Positions 7,338 to 15,673 of a stretch of 64,000 bases of DNA are shown in pieces. Below the pieces are notes generated by a model that was not told the origin of the DNA, made no database searches, and saw only the letters and a program-made list of their open reading frames with translations. A program made the translations under genes and the position numbers. Within the stretch, counting starts at the first letter, position 1. Every line of letters starts with the position of its first letter. This DNA is from JAGQIB01 sp041393395 (GTDB lineage Bacteria > ARS69): contig JAWKKG010000005.1 of the NCBI GenBank assembly GCA_041393395.1, positions 558,001 through 622,000 of the forward strand, written 5' to 3'.

Positions 7338-8777
7338 ATGAATCGGAATTCATTCGGACCTTCGGTCGCCCTGCTGCTCGCCGCCTGCGCGCTGACGTCG
7401 GCCGGCCCGGTGCTCGCCGCGAACCTGCTCGTGAATCCCGGGTTCGAGGACGCGGGCGGATCCTATGCCGGCTGGACCACGTTCGGAAACGGCGTGCAGC
7501 TGTCGGCCGCATCGGGCGACTTCATCGTCCACTCGGGGCTCGAGGCCTCGAAGATCTTCGGCGAGTTCACGGGCTGCCCCATCCCGAGCTTCGACGTGGG
7601 CGGCTACTTCCAGTCCTTCGCGCCGGCCGTCGGGCTGGACTACGTGTTCAGCGGCTGGTCGTTCGTGTCCAGCGCCGACCCGATCCCCGGCACCACCACG
7701 TGCGGCGGCAATCGCTGCGTGGCGAAGATCGCGTTCTTCAACGCGGCCTCCGGGGGGAGCGAGATCTCCTCGAACGAGGTCGTGATCGGCGACGCGAACT
7801 CCCCGCTCGATCAGTGGGTGCCCTTCACCGTGTCCGCGCCGGCGCCGACCGGAGCGCTGCGCGTGGAAGTGCTCGTCCTCTACCTGCAGCCGGGCTGTGA
7901 TCCGGGCGCCGTGTTCGTGGACGACCTCTCGTTCGAGGGTCAGGCCGCGCCCGCGCCGGGTCTCAATCTCCTGGCGAACCCGAGCTTCGACGCGAGCCTC
8001 GCGGGCTGGACCGTTTTCGGCAACGCGTTCTACGAGGGCCGCGGCAACACGCTGCCGCAGTTCGCGTTCGCGCGTCGCACGCCTCCGGGCGCCGCCAAGA
8101 TGTACTCGACGTTCGTGGTCGGCTCCGACTCGGGCATGTACCAGAGCTTCGCGGCGGCGCCGGGATCGGAGTGGCGGTTCCAGGTCTACTCGCTCACGTC
8201 GTGCGGCGAGGACCCGATCGACGGCACGAGCGACAGCTACGCGAACGCGAAGATCGCGTTCCTCGATGGCGGCGGTACGGAAATCGGCTCCGCCGAGGAC
8301 ATCATCGTGGATGCGACGTCGCGGCAGGGCACGTGGACGAAGCACACCGTCGTCGCGCGGGCGCCGGCCGGCACCGCGACCGTGCGCCCTTACCTCCTGT
8401 TCATCTCGCCGTCGCTGCTCCCGATGGACGCCTGCTTCGTGGACGACGCGCTGTTCCGGTCGGAGACGATCACCGACGTCTCCCTGATCGAGTCCGGCCC
8501 GGATCTCACGCTCGGGCAGAACTTCCCGAATCCGTTCCGCGAGAACACGCGCATCGAGTTCCGCCTGCCGGCGACGACGTCGGTCCGGATCGACGTGTTC
8601 GACGTGGCCGGCCGCAAGGTCGTCACGCTGGAAGACGGCATCCGGGAAGCCGGATGGAACTCGGTCGACTGGGACGGTCGCCTCGCGGACGGCACGCGGG
8701 CCGCCGCCGGCATCTACCAGTACCGGGTCACCACGCCGGAGAGCCGGATCGCGCGTCGGATGGTGCTGCTCAAGTAG
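7338..8777 (+). CDS. Secreted protein with two jelly-roll (CBM-like) domains and FlgD-like C-terminus
   Basis: 479 aa; ATG at 7338 preceded by GAGGGAG. After a signal peptide ending near VLA, two homologous beta-sandwich repeats begin at NLLVNPGFEDAGGSYAGW and NLLANPSFDASLAGW; each closes with a VFVDD/CFVDD strand, an internal duplication of about 180 residues. The last 85 residues are a FlgD-like Ig domain (LGQNFPNPFRENTRI, then GWNSVDWDGR, then GIYQYRV) ending in RMVLLK. That domain is found at the end of many secreted FCB-group proteins. It is the neighbour and structural cousin of the preceding gene but carries the other type of C-terminus. Confidence 0.88.
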   Translation: MNRNSFGPSVALLLAACALTSAGPVLAANLLVNPGFEDAGGSYAGWTTFGNGVQLSAASGDFIVHSGLEASKIFGEFTGCPIPSFDVGGYFQSFAPAVGLDYVFSGWSFVSSADPIPGTTTCGGNRCVAKIAFFNAASGGSEISSNEVVIGDANSPLDQWVPFTVSAPAPTGALRVEVLVLYLQPGCDPGAVFVDDLSFEGQAAPAPGLNLLANPSFDASLAGWTVFGNAFYEGRGNTLPQFAFARRTPPGAAKMYSTFVVGSDSGMYQSFAAAPGSEWRFQVYSLTSCGEDPIDGTSDSYANAKIAFLDGGGTEIGSAEDIIVDATSRQGTWTKHTVVARAPAGTATVRPYLLFISPSLLPMDACFVDDALFRSETITDVSLIESGPDLTLGQNFPNPFRENTRIEFRLPATTSVRIDVFDVAGRKVVTLEDGIREAGWNSVDWDGRLADGTRAAAGIYQYRVTTPESRIARRMVLLK

Positions 8778-8807
8778 CGTCGCCGCGCCGCCGGATCGAG
8801 AATCCGG

Positions 8808-8854
8808 AACGAGAACACCGCGCCTCGGCCATGTGCCGGAGCGCGGTTCTCGTT
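8808..8854. terminator. Hairpin terminator between convergent genes
   Basis: AACGAGAAC...CGCGC (from 8808, with a 2-nt bulge) pairs with GCGCGGTTCTCGTT (8841-8854). It lies between the convergent stops at 8777 and 8884 and can serve both. Confidence 0.7.
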
Positions 8855-8883
8855 GGAGGTCTTGGCGGCGGACCCGGTGGCGT

Positions 8884-10923
8884 CTAGCGGAGCACGGTGA
8901 GGCGATGCACCGTGTCGCTCTCGGGAAGGCGCAGCACGGAGAAGTAGGTGCCCGCCGCGACCGCGCGATCGGCGGCGTCGCGGCCGTCCCACTCGATCTC
9001 GTGCGGACCGGCGGCGCGCTCCTCCTGCAGCAGCCGGCGGACGAGCCGGCCGTTCACGTCGTAGATCGCGACTTCCACGTTCTCGGTGCGCGCGAGCGAG
9101 AAGCGGATCGACGTGCGCCGCCCGAACGGATTCGGCCGGTTGTCGAGCGTGATCTCGGACGAATTGACCGGCGCCGCGGTCGTCGGATCGCGGTAGCCGA
9201 GGTTCGCGCCGATCACGGACTCGTCGCACGTGAGTGCCAGTGCGAACCGGCCCGGGGTCGCGATCCCGTCCGGATCGGCCGTCGGCACGTAACCGGCCGG
9301 CAGCGTGGCGGGATCCAGGATCACGTCGAAGTCGCCGCCGAGGAGATTCGCGAAGGCGTAGCTGCCGTCGCCGGCCGTCGTGTCGGCGGCCGCCACGGCA
9401 CCCGCCGACGTATCCCACAGCTCCACGCGCACGCCGGCGAGACCGGTCTCCGAGCCGTCGATCTGCCCGTCGCCGTTCGCGTCGTTCCACACGCGACCGT
9501 TCACTCCGCTCGCCGCGCGCGTGAACTCCCAGTCGTCGGTGCGAAACGTGATGTCCGGCCCATTCGTCACGAGCGACCACACCACGTTCACGAGCTGGCC
9601 GTTGCCGCCCTCGCCGACCGGCACACAATCGAGCACGCCGTTGCCGCCGAAGTGGAACGAGTTGTCGTCGGTGAACGCGGACAGCGGGATCGAAACCTTC
9701 TGCCAGCCCCCGCCCGCCACGAGCTCGGACCCGACCGGGCTCACGTCGAGCACGTAGTGGAACTCGTCGTCGGCGCCGTCGGGCGTGGAGGGGATCGAGT
9801 TGTCGCCGTTGTCGTCGTCTTGCAGGTTGATCTCGATCTGGTAGCTCTGGTTCGCGTCCGGGCGCACCCAGCACGTGAAGTGCGTGAGACCGCTCAGGTC
9901 CAGCGGGTTCGTGCGTCCGAAGCCGCCGACCCAGCCGGGCGTGCCGCCCGAGCCCCAGCCGGACTGCAGCGACACCACGCAGCCGTCGGACGGCGGAAGG
10001 TCGGAGAAGTTCGGGCCGATGCCGCCGCCGCCCACGCTGCCCGCGAACACGAACCAGCCGTTCGAGAGCGGGCTGCCGTGCTCCATGCCGTCGAAGAGCT
10101 GACGGCAGCTCCCGAGATCGGGCGCGGACTGCTGGTACACGCGCACGTAGTCGATCACGTACTCCTGCGGGAACACCGTGGTGCCGTCCGGATTGCCCGG
10201 CAGGTTCCCGCCGACCGCGAGATTCAGCAGCAGGTGAAAGCGCTGATCGAACGGCGCCGGGTAGGGGCCGCCGGTCGAGTACCACTGGGTCTGCGTCGCG
10301 TAGAGGAAACCGTCCACGTACCAGCGCATGCCGCACTCGTCCCACTCGAGCGCGAAGTCGTGGAACGTGTCGTGGAAGTTGCCGGAGGGCAGCACGTACG
10401 CGTTCGACGTGAACGTGTTCGCCGGGAACGGGCCGCCGTAGTGCAGCGTGCCGAACGTGCGCGACGGCTGGTGCCCGAGGTACTCCATGATGTCGATCTC
10501 GCCGCTCGCGGCCCACCCGCCGTACGTCTCATCGGTGGGCAGCATCCAGAATGCGGCCCACATGCCCTGGCTGATCGGGAGCCGCGCGCGCATCTCGAAG
10601 CGGCCGCGCGTCCAGTCGCCGAGATTCTTCGTGCGCAGCCGCGCCGACGTGTACGGCTGACCGCCGAAGAACTCCTGCTTCGCGGTGATCGTGAGGAAGC
10701 CGCCGGACACGGTGGCGTTCTGCGCGCGGTAGTACTGCAGCTCGTTGTTCCCCCAGCCGCACAGGTTCGGACAGCCGGTGCCGATCTGCGGCTCCCACTT
10801 GCTCAGGTCGAGCGACGTGCCGTCGAACTCGTCGAACCACACGAGCTCCCACGCCGCGCGGGCCGGGAGCGCGGAACCGAGGCAAACGACGGCGAGGGCG
10901 AACGCGAGCAGGAAGCGATTCAT
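8884..10923 (-). CDS. Secreted GH16 endo-beta-glucanase (laminarinase-like) with CBM-like, SdrD-B-like and FlgD-like domains
   Basis: 679 aa; ATG at 10923 with GGAGG 6 nt upstream. A signal peptide (to about ARA, residue 23) precedes a GH16 domain (residues about 25-270) with the catalytic motif GEIDIMEYLG (E nucleophile, D helper, E acid/base), followed by the MWAAFWMLP and WYVDG elements typical of beta-1,3(4)-glucanases. Next come a beta-sandwich of about 190 residues resembling a carbohydrate-binding module, an SdrD-B-like repeat (GRVWNDANGDGQIDGSE), and a FlgD-like Ig domain ending HRLTVLR. It probably makes the oligosaccharides taken up and split by the adjacent importer and GH1 enzyme. 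Its promoter carries the same operator as that operon. Confidence 0.95.
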   Translation of the reverse strand: MNRFLLAFALAVVCLGSALPARAAWELVWFDEFDGTSLDLSKWEPQIGTGCPNLCGWGNNELQYYRAQNATVSGGFLTITAKQEFFGGQPYTSARLRTKNLGDWTRGRFEMRARLPISQGMWAAFWMLPTDETYGGWAASGEIDIMEYLGHQPSRTFGTLHYGGPFPANTFTSNAYVLPSGNFHDTFHDFALEWDECGMRWYVDGFLYATQTQWYSTGGPYPAPFDQRFHLLLNLAVGGNLPGNPDGTTVFPQEYVIDYVRVYQQSAPDLGSCRQLFDGMEHGSPLSNGWFVFAGSVGGGGIGPNFSDLPPSDGCVVSLQSGWGSGGTPGWVGGFGRTNPLDLSGLTHFTCWVRPDANQSYQIEINLQDDDNGDNSIPSTPDGADDEFHYVLDVSPVGSELVAGGGWQKVSIPLSAFTDDNSFHFGGNGVLDCVPVGEGGNGQLVNVVWSLVTNGPDITFRTDDWEFTRAASGVNGRVWNDANGDGQIDGSETGLAGVRVELWDTSAGAVAAADTTAGDGSYAFANLLGGDFDVILDPATLPAGYVPTADPDGIATPGRFALALTCDESVIGANLGYRDPTTAAPVNSSEITLDNRPNPFGRRTSIRFSLARTENVEVAIYDVNGRLVRRLLQEERAAGPHEIEWDGRDAADRAVAAGTYFSVLRLPESDTVHRLTVLR

Positions 10924-10961
10924 CGGGTCCTCCGGGGGGCAGCCGATCCGGTGTACCCCTG

Positions 10962-10993
10962 ACTATACACTTTGTGCTGCCCACGAACAAAGT
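10962..10993 (-). promoter_or_regulatory. GH16 promoter overlapped by 25-bp palindromic operator
   Basis: On the minus strand TTGTTC (10990-10985), 17 nt, then TATAGT (10967-10962), about 40 nt before the start codon. The operator arms ACTTTGTGCT (10969-10978) and CGAACAAAGT (10984-10993) flank a 5-nt spacer, 8 of 10 positions symmetric; arm length and spacing equal those at 6457-6481. A repressor here would block the -35 and spacer. Confidence 0.8.
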
Positions 10994-11135
10994 GCCGGCC
11001 GGGAGGCTCCACGGGCCTCCGGGCGGCCTCCCGGCGGGCAATCGGATCGACATGCCCCGGTGAAGTCGCTAGGTTCGGCAGACGCCACGGCTCGTTCCGG
11101 CGGGCCGGATCTTCCACGCTCTCGGGAGGAGCCCC

Positions 11136-11738
11136 ATGCCCCGCGCCTCGATCGTTCCGGCGGCCGGCTTGCTGGTCGCGGCCGCCGTGCTGTTCGTCGC
11201 TCTCCCCCGCCTCGGTCGCACCGGCGACGTCGATGCGGTCACCCGGCTGGCCGAGCCGATTGCCCCGGCCGCCCGCGGCACGTTGCCGGATCTCACCGGC
11301 ATGTGGGAAGGCGCGTGGGCCGACACCGTGTTCTTCGTGGGCGGCACGCTTTCGTTCGACATCACGCAGAACGGCAACCTGGTCACCGGGACCGGCACGA
11401 TCGGCCTGCAGGCGCTCGGACTCGGCGAGCGGACGGGCACGGCGAGCGGCACGATCTCCGGCAGCACGATGACGTTCTCGTTCTCGGCCGACAGCGTGGG
11501 CATGGGCAACGGCACGCTGAACGGCGGTACGGGGTCCGGCACGGGCAACGTCACCGCGCCGCTGAACTTCGGCAACTTCACGTTCGACGGAGTCGCCACC
11601 GACGTCTCGATCGCCGGCACGTTCGGGTTCACGAATCCCGGCAGCGGCGGCGGCACGGGCGCGCTCACCAAGACGAGCGCGGTGGAAGACCGGAGCTGGT
11701 CCGGGATCAAGGCGGCCTATCACGTCGACGGCGAGTGA
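11136..11738 (+). CDS. Exported protein of unknown function with SWSGIKAAY tail
   Basis: 200 aa; ATG with GGGAGGAG 5-7 nt upstream. An N-terminal hydrophobic segment (LLVAAAVLFVALP) is a signal peptide or anchor. The body is a Gly/Thr/Ser-rich beta protein (repeated GTGTI, GTASGTISGSTMTFSFS, GTGNVTAPLNF) with a regular strand pattern but no family I recognise. It ends VEDRSWSGIKAAYHVDGE, the same tail motif as other secreted proteins here but followed by seven further residues. Those extra residues run to a GTGA overlap with the start of the RDD gene, so the two are coupled. Confidence 0.75.
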   Translation: MPRASIVPAAGLLVAAAVLFVALPRLGRTGDVDAVTRLAEPIAPAARGTLPDLTGMWEGAWADTVFFVGGTLSFDITQNGNLVTGTGTIGLQALGLGERTGTASGTISGSTMTFSFSADSVGMGNGTLNGGTGSGTGNVTAPLNFGNFTFDGVATDVSIAGTFGFTNPGSGGGTGALTKTSAVEDRSWSGIKAAYHVDGE

Positions 11739-12325
11739 CGCGTCGCGGGAGTGAAACGTCGGCGGGTTCGCGGGCGCGCCGCGGACTCGCCGCCCTGATC
11801 GACTTCCTGCTCGCTCTCGCGCTCGCGTTCCTGCTGCTGGAATCGACCGGCGAGTACTTCGCCGCGCGCTCGGTGCCCACGCTGCACGTCGGCGAGCCGG
11901 GCACGTGGTGGCGCGGGCCGGTGCCACTCGTGCTCGGGCTGTTCGGGACGCTCGTGTACGGATTCCCGTTCGCGTACGCCGCCGTGCTCGGAACGGCGTT
12001 GCTGTTCGGGCGCACGCCGGGGCAGATCGTGGCGCGGCTCGAGGTGGTGGAAGCGTCGGGCGAATCGGCGCCCACGGCCGGCGCGGCGAGATCCGGCGAC
12101 ACCGCGACCCGGGGCGCGACCGCCCGGCGGCGATCCCTCCTGCACGCCGCCGGTCCGATCGGAATGACGCTCGCCCTCGTGATCGCGAGCTGGCCGCTGC
12201 TCGCGGCGGCGTTCCTGTTCGGATTCTTCATTGCGACGGAGTCGGCGTTCGCCACGCTGGCGGGAGGCCGATCGCTCGTGGATCGGTGGTCCCGCACGAA
12301 CGTTCGGGAGCGGGAACGGGCGTGA
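11735..12325 (+). CDS. RDD-family membrane protein
   Basis: 196 aa from the GTG at 11735, which overlaps the preceding stop as GTGA. The RDD pattern is visible: RRGLAALIDFLLALALAFLLL (first helix with R and D), a second helix at VPLVLGLFGTLVYGFPFAYAAVLG, then FGRTPGQIVARLEVVEA, the conserved loop after helix two. A last hydrophobic block (GMTLALVIASWPLLAAAFLFGFFI) follows a low-complexity Ala/Thr/Arg insertion. RDD proteins are poorly defined integral membrane proteins, some linked to sodium or proton exchange. Coupling to a secreted protein suggests a shared envelope role, not a specific one. Confidence 0.83.
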   Translation: MTRRGSETSAGSRARRGLAALIDFLLALALAFLLLESTGEYFAARSVPTLHVGEPGTWWRGPVPLVLGLFGTLVYGFPFAYAAVLGTALLFGRTPGQIVARLEVVEASGESAPTAGAARSGDTATRGATARRRSLLHAAGPIGMTLALVIASWPLLAAAFLFGFFIATESAFATLAGGRSLVDRWSRTNVRERERA

Positions 12326-12579
12326 TCGGCGGGCCGGCGTCCACCGTCGATTGCCGATACCCCCCGCCGAGCCCCTTCCCCCCTTGCGCGATTCCCGCGG
12401 AGACCCTATCTTGCCCCAGTCGTCAGGCGCCTGCCTGACCGCGGCGACAACAGGACCCCGCCCGGGGTCAGCCGCCACTCGAATCTCTCTTCCCTTCGCT
12501 GTTGTGTGGGTCGGGAACGAACGGCCCTGAACGCGCCGACGTGCGTTTGCACGTGCGCGCGAGCACGGCGGAGAACGTT

Positions 12580-14010
12580 TTGATCAATACCCCTCGGACC
12601 CGGGATGAACACCGGGCCTCGAACGACACCCGGGCTGCGCGCCCGGCCGCCCGCGTGATTGCACCGGACGGTTTCGCCCCCTTTGGGTTCCACGAGACCC
12701 TGTGCCGCGGGATCCGCGCCGCGGGGTTCACGGAGCCGCGCCCGATCCAGCGGGACGCGATCCCCGCCGGCCTCGAGGGCCGCGACATCCTCGGCCTCGC
12801 CCAGACCGGCACCGGCAAGACGGCGGCGTTCGCGCTACCGCTGCTGCAGCGCCTGGTCACCGAGCCGGGCGACGGGCCGCGCGTGCTCGTCCTCGCGCCG
12901 ACGCGCGAGCTCGCCTCGCAGATCACGAACGAGATCGACACGCTCGCGCAGTTCGCGCCGGTGAGCACCGCGGTGATCTACGGCGGCGTGCCGATGAACC
13001 GTCAGATCAAGGCGCTGCGGCGCCGTCCACAGATCGTGGTGGGATGCCCCGGCCGCGTGCTCGACCTGATCGAGCAGCGCATCCTGCAACTGGGCAAGAT
13101 CGAGACGCTCGTGCTGGACGAAGCGGATCACATGTTCGACATGGGCTTCCTGCGCGACATCCGCAAGATCCTCGCCGCACTCCCGCGCGAGCGGCAGAAC
13201 CTGCTGTTCTCGGCGACGATGCCCAAGGAGATCCGCGGGCTGGCGGATGATCTGCTGCACCGGCCGCACGTGGTGGAGCTCGCGGGCAACGGCCCCGCCG
13301 GCACGATCGACCACGCGCTGTACCCCGTGGCCGAGAGCCGCAAGCGCGAGCTGCTGGACGCGGTGCTGCAGCGCGCGGATTCCGCGATCGTGTTCACGCG
13401 GACGAAACGTCGCGCGCAGATGCTCGCCACGCACCTGCAGAAGAAGGGTTTCCGCGCGGTCGGCCTGCAGGGCAACATGTCCCAGAACGCGCGCGACCGC
13501 GCGATGAACGGATTCCGCACGCGACGGTTCGACATCCTCGTGGCGACGGACATCGTGGCGCGCGGCATCGACGTGACCGGCGTGTCGCACGTGATCAACT
13601 TCGACGTGCCGAACACGCCCGAGGCGTACACGCACCGCATCGGCCGCACGGGCCGCTCCGAGCAGGAAGGCACCGCGTACACGTTCGTGACGCCGGCCGA
13701 CGGCTCGTGGGTGCGCGCGACGGAGCGGATGATCGGTGGAACGATCGAGCGCCGGAAGATGGAAGGCTTCGAGGCGGCGGCGGAGAGTGCGCCGCGTCGA
13801 GGCGAGCGGGCGCCGAAGGCGTCGGAGCGGAAGCCGGCGCGGAAGCGCGGAGGCGCGAGCCGCGGGGCGGCCGGGCGACGGAGCTCCGAGTCCGGGGCGC
13901 GGGCCGAGACGGCGGTCGCGGTGGAGGCGGCGAGCCCGCCGGCCCAGTGGGCGCGGCGGCGACGTCGGTCGGCGGGTCCCAAGCGGGGGAGCGCCGGGGT
14001 CGAACGCTAG
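12580..14010 (+). CDS. DEAD-box RNA helicase (RhlE-like)
   Basis: ATP-dependent RNA helicase; 476 aa from the TTG at 12580, which has GGAG 6 nt upstream. A GTG at 12655 is the main alternative and lies just before the conserved part. Motifs in order: Q motif (GFTEPRPIQRDAIP), I AQTGTGKT, Ia PTRELA, II DEAD, III SAT, IV IVFTRTK, V ATDIVARGID, VI HRIGRTGR. The C-terminal 100 residues are a basic Arg/Ala/Ser-rich low-complexity extension, as in many RhlE/DeaD proteins that use it to bind RNA. It stands alone and is followed by a strong terminator. Confidence 0.95.
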   Translation: MINTPRTRDEHRASNDTRAARPAARVIAPDGFAPFGFHETLCRGIRAAGFTEPRPIQRDAIPAGLEGRDILGLAQTGTGKTAAFALPLLQRLVTEPGDGPRVLVLAPTRELASQITNEIDTLAQFAPVSTAVIYGGVPMNRQIKALRRRPQIVVGCPGRVLDLIEQRILQLGKIETLVLDEADHMFDMGFLRDIRKILAALPRERQNLLFSATMPKEIRGLADDLLHRPHVVELAGNGPAGTIDHALYPVAESRKRELLDAVLQRADSAIVFTRTKRRAQMLATHLQKKGFRAVGLQGNMSQNARDRAMNGFRTRRFDILVATDIVARGIDVTGVSHVINFDVPNTPEAYTHRIGRTGRSEQEGTAYTFVTPADGSWVRATERMIGGTIERRKMEGFEAAAESAPRRGERAPKASERKPARKRGGASRGAAGRRSSESGARAETAVAVEAASPPAQWARRRRRSAGPKRGSAGVER

Positions 14011-14068
14011 CGGGCCGCAGGCGAGAGGCCACGGGGGCGCGAAGGCGGTCACCGGCGCCACGGAGAAT

Positions 14069-14106
14069 GGAGGGGCCGGGCGCTTGCGCCGGGCCCCTCC
14101 GGCTTT
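14069..14106 (+). terminator. Rho-independent terminator after the helicase
   Basis: GGAGGGGCC (14069-14077) pairs with GGCCCCTCC (14092-14100), with an inner GGCGC/GCGCC stem separated by one mismatch, followed by a short T run (14104-14106). Confidence 0.82.
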
Positions 14107-14154
14107 GTAGGGTCGGTTCTTCTGGTCCTCTCACCCCGTTCCCCGGAGCCCCTG

Positions 14155-15081
14155 ATGATTCGCTTCCGCCCCTGGTCCGTTCTCCTCGCCCTGCCCGTGC
14201 TCCTTGCCGCCTTCGCGCCCGGCGCCTTCGCTGCTGCGTCGGGCGCGATCGGAGACCTGTACGTCACGAGCGACACCGATGACATGTGCCGCCAGTACGA
14301 CCTCGGCACCGGGAATCTCGTGGGGACGTACTTCACGTCGGTGAACGGCGTCGGCCAGCTCGCCATCCACTACAACGCGGCGAGCAGCAAGGTCCTGATC
14401 GGCCACTTCTCGGGCGGGGTCGACGAGTTCGACGCGGACACCGGCGCCTGGATCAAGACCTACAACCCCGGCGGCGGCACGCAGTGGGCCGGCATCTACG
14501 CCCCGAACGGCAACGTGTACATCGGCAGCTGGACCACGAACGACGTGCGCGAGTACGACGGCACGACGGGCGCCTTCATCGGCGTACTCACCACGGTGAG
14601 CTTCCCCTCCGACATGCGCTACGGACCGAGCGGGGATCTGTTCATCTGCTCGTACGACTCGTTCTACGTGAAGCAGGTCGACGCGAACACGGGCGCGTTC
14701 ATCGACCAGTGGTCGCAGCCCTCCGACTGCCGCCCGAACGACCTCGAGTTCCTGCCGAGCGGCGACATCCTCGTGACCGCGATGGGCACGAACGTGGTGT
14801 ACCACTACGATCCGGCGAAGAACCTGCTGGGCACGTTCGCGGGCACGGGCTGGGGCCGCACGCACGGCATCGAGCTCGGCCCGGACGGTTACCTGTACGT
14901 GGCCGACGGCATCACCGGCCAGGTGCACGTGTTCGACAGCGGCACCTTCGCGGAGATCACGCCCGCGTGGCTGAACCCGGATCCGCAGGTGAAGGTCGTG
15001 GACGTGGCGTTCCGGCCGGTGCCGGGGCCGGTGTCCGTGGAGGCGCGGAGCTGGGGGCAGTTGAAGGGGTGGTGGCGATAG
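14155..15081 (+). CDS. Secreted beta-propeller protein with SWGQLKGWWR tail
   Basis: 308 aa; ATG with GGAG upstream. A signal peptide (LLALPVLLAAFAPGAFA) is followed by six or seven short repeats of the NHL/YVTN type (for example GIYAPNGNVYIGSW, MRYGPSGDLFICSY, LEFLPSGDILVTAM, IELGPDGYLYVADG), so a small beta-propeller outside the cytoplasm is expected. No catalytic residue can be named. It has no FlgD-like domain and ends VEARSWGQLKGWWR at the very C-terminus. It is flanked by terminators on both sides and so is probably monocistronic. Confidence 0.85.
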   Translation: MIRFRPWSVLLALPVLLAAFAPGAFAAASGAIGDLYVTSDTDDMCRQYDLGTGNLVGTYFTSVNGVGQLAIHYNAASSKVLIGHFSGGVDEFDADTGAWIKTYNPGGGTQWAGIYAPNGNVYIGSWTTNDVREYDGTTGAFIGVLTTVSFPSDMRYGPSGDLFICSYDSFYVKQVDANTGAFIDQWSQPSDCRPNDLEFLPSGDILVTAMGTNVVYHYDPAKNLLGTFAGTGWGRTHGIELGPDGYLYVADGITGQVHVFDSGTFAEITPAWLNPDPQVKVVDVAFRPVPGPVSVEARSWGQLKGWWR

Positions 15082-15131
15082 CTATCGCCTGAGCGCCGAA
15101 GTCCAGACACCGCGACAGACTCGAACCCCGC

Positions 15132-15168
15132 CGAGAGGCCGCCGGAACCCTCATACGGCGGCCTCTCG
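15132..15168 (+). terminator. Strong hairpin terminator after the propeller gene
   Basis: A perfect 13-bp stem (15132-15144 with 15156-15168) and an 11-nt loop; only a weak T run follows. Confidence 0.75.
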
Positions 15169-15287
15169 CCATTTGAGCTGTGTTCTTGACTCCAGGTGCG
15201 AAGAAGTTGCACACTGCAGCTCATTGAAGCTCTGTCGCCTTCGACGTGGAGGCCCGCCCCATGTCGCTTCCCCCCGACCTCTGCCGT

Positions 15288-15353
15288 GCGAGCCACGCTC
15301 GCCCCTTTACGTGCCCCCGCGAGACTGCCGATGTCAGTCTTTGGGGGCTTTTT
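15288..15353 (+). promoter_or_regulatory. Structured leader ending in a Rho-independent terminator, no upstream gene
   Basis: A small hairpin GCGAGC/GCTCGC (15288-15302) is followed by a two-part terminator stem: GCCCCC (15313-15318) with GGGGGC (15343-15348), and AGACTG (15322-15327) with CAGTCT (15335-15340), then TTTTT (15349-15353). The previous gene already has its own terminator at 15168, so this one ends a short transcript that starts in 15169-15288 (a small RNA or attenuated leader), or insulates the promoter downstream. No convincing reading frame occupies 15082-15394. Confidence 0.6.
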
Positions 15354-15368
15354 GGCATTGAGGCCGCA
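15353..15368 (+). promoter_or_regulatory. Candidate sigma-54 (-24/-12) promoter
   Basis: TGGCAT-TGAGG-CCGCA has the invariant GG (15354-15355) and GC (15366-15367) separated by exactly 10 nt, matching TGGCAC-N5-TTGCA at all but three consensus positions. The predicted start near 15379 would give a 5' leader of about 16 nt carrying the SD of the exported peptide gene. The downstream gene is itself a sigma-54 activator. Confidence 0.5.
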
Positions 15369-15394
15369 TTCCCCCGGGAAAGGGGATCGAAGTC

Positions 15395-15673
15395 GTGAAG
15401 CGCATGATCAAGCTCGTTCTGGTAGTGGTGGCTCTGAGCGTGTTCTTCGGATCGATCGACGCACGAGCCGATCAGCTGAAGTGGACCCGGCGTGTTGACC
15501 CGTCGTGGGTCGAGGGGGATCCCTACGATCCGGATATCACCGTTCCCCAGCGACCCGAAGGGGTTGTTGATACGGATTCGAACGCCAGGCCCACGACCAC
15601 GCAATGGCCAGTGCCTCGTGTTCTCTCTTGGTGGTTGGTGGCTCTACGGGGGATCACGTGGACCATTCGCTAG
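15395..15673 (+). CDS. Small exported peptide of unknown function
   Basis: 92 aa from GTG with AGGGGA 8 nt upstream; an ATG three codons in is the alternative. The N-terminus (KRMIKLVLVVVALSVFFGSIDARA) is a clear Sec signal peptide with cleavage likely after DARA, leaving about 66 residues. The mature part is polar and Pro/Asp-rich (EGDPYDPDITVPQRPEG), then ends in a hydrophobic Trp-rich segment (VPRVLSWWLVALRGITWTIR). I recognise no family. It overlaps the start of a TPR/sigma-54 activator, so production is probably coupled. A signal peptide or envelope sensor partner for that regulator is an inference. Confidence 0.6.
   Translation: MKRMIKLVLVVVALSVFFGSIDARADQLKWTRRVDPSWVEGDPYDPDITVPQRPEGVVDTDSNARPTTTQWPVPRVLSWWLVALRGITWTIR

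Noticed and set aside
12502..12579. Longer N-terminus for the DEAD-box helicase from a TTG at 12502.
   Set aside because: No SD at that TTG, and the added residues lack homology or helicase features; the TTG at 12580 has GGAG at proper spacing.
15190..15215. GG...TTGCAC sequence resembling a sigma-54 promoter.
   Set aside because: GG and GC are 12 nt apart, not 10; sigma-54 does not tolerate that spacing. The element at 15353-15368 has the right spacing.
15173..15361. 62-codon frame in the leader before the exported peptide.
   Set aside because: No SD, no signal or motif, and it runs through the terminator stem and T run.
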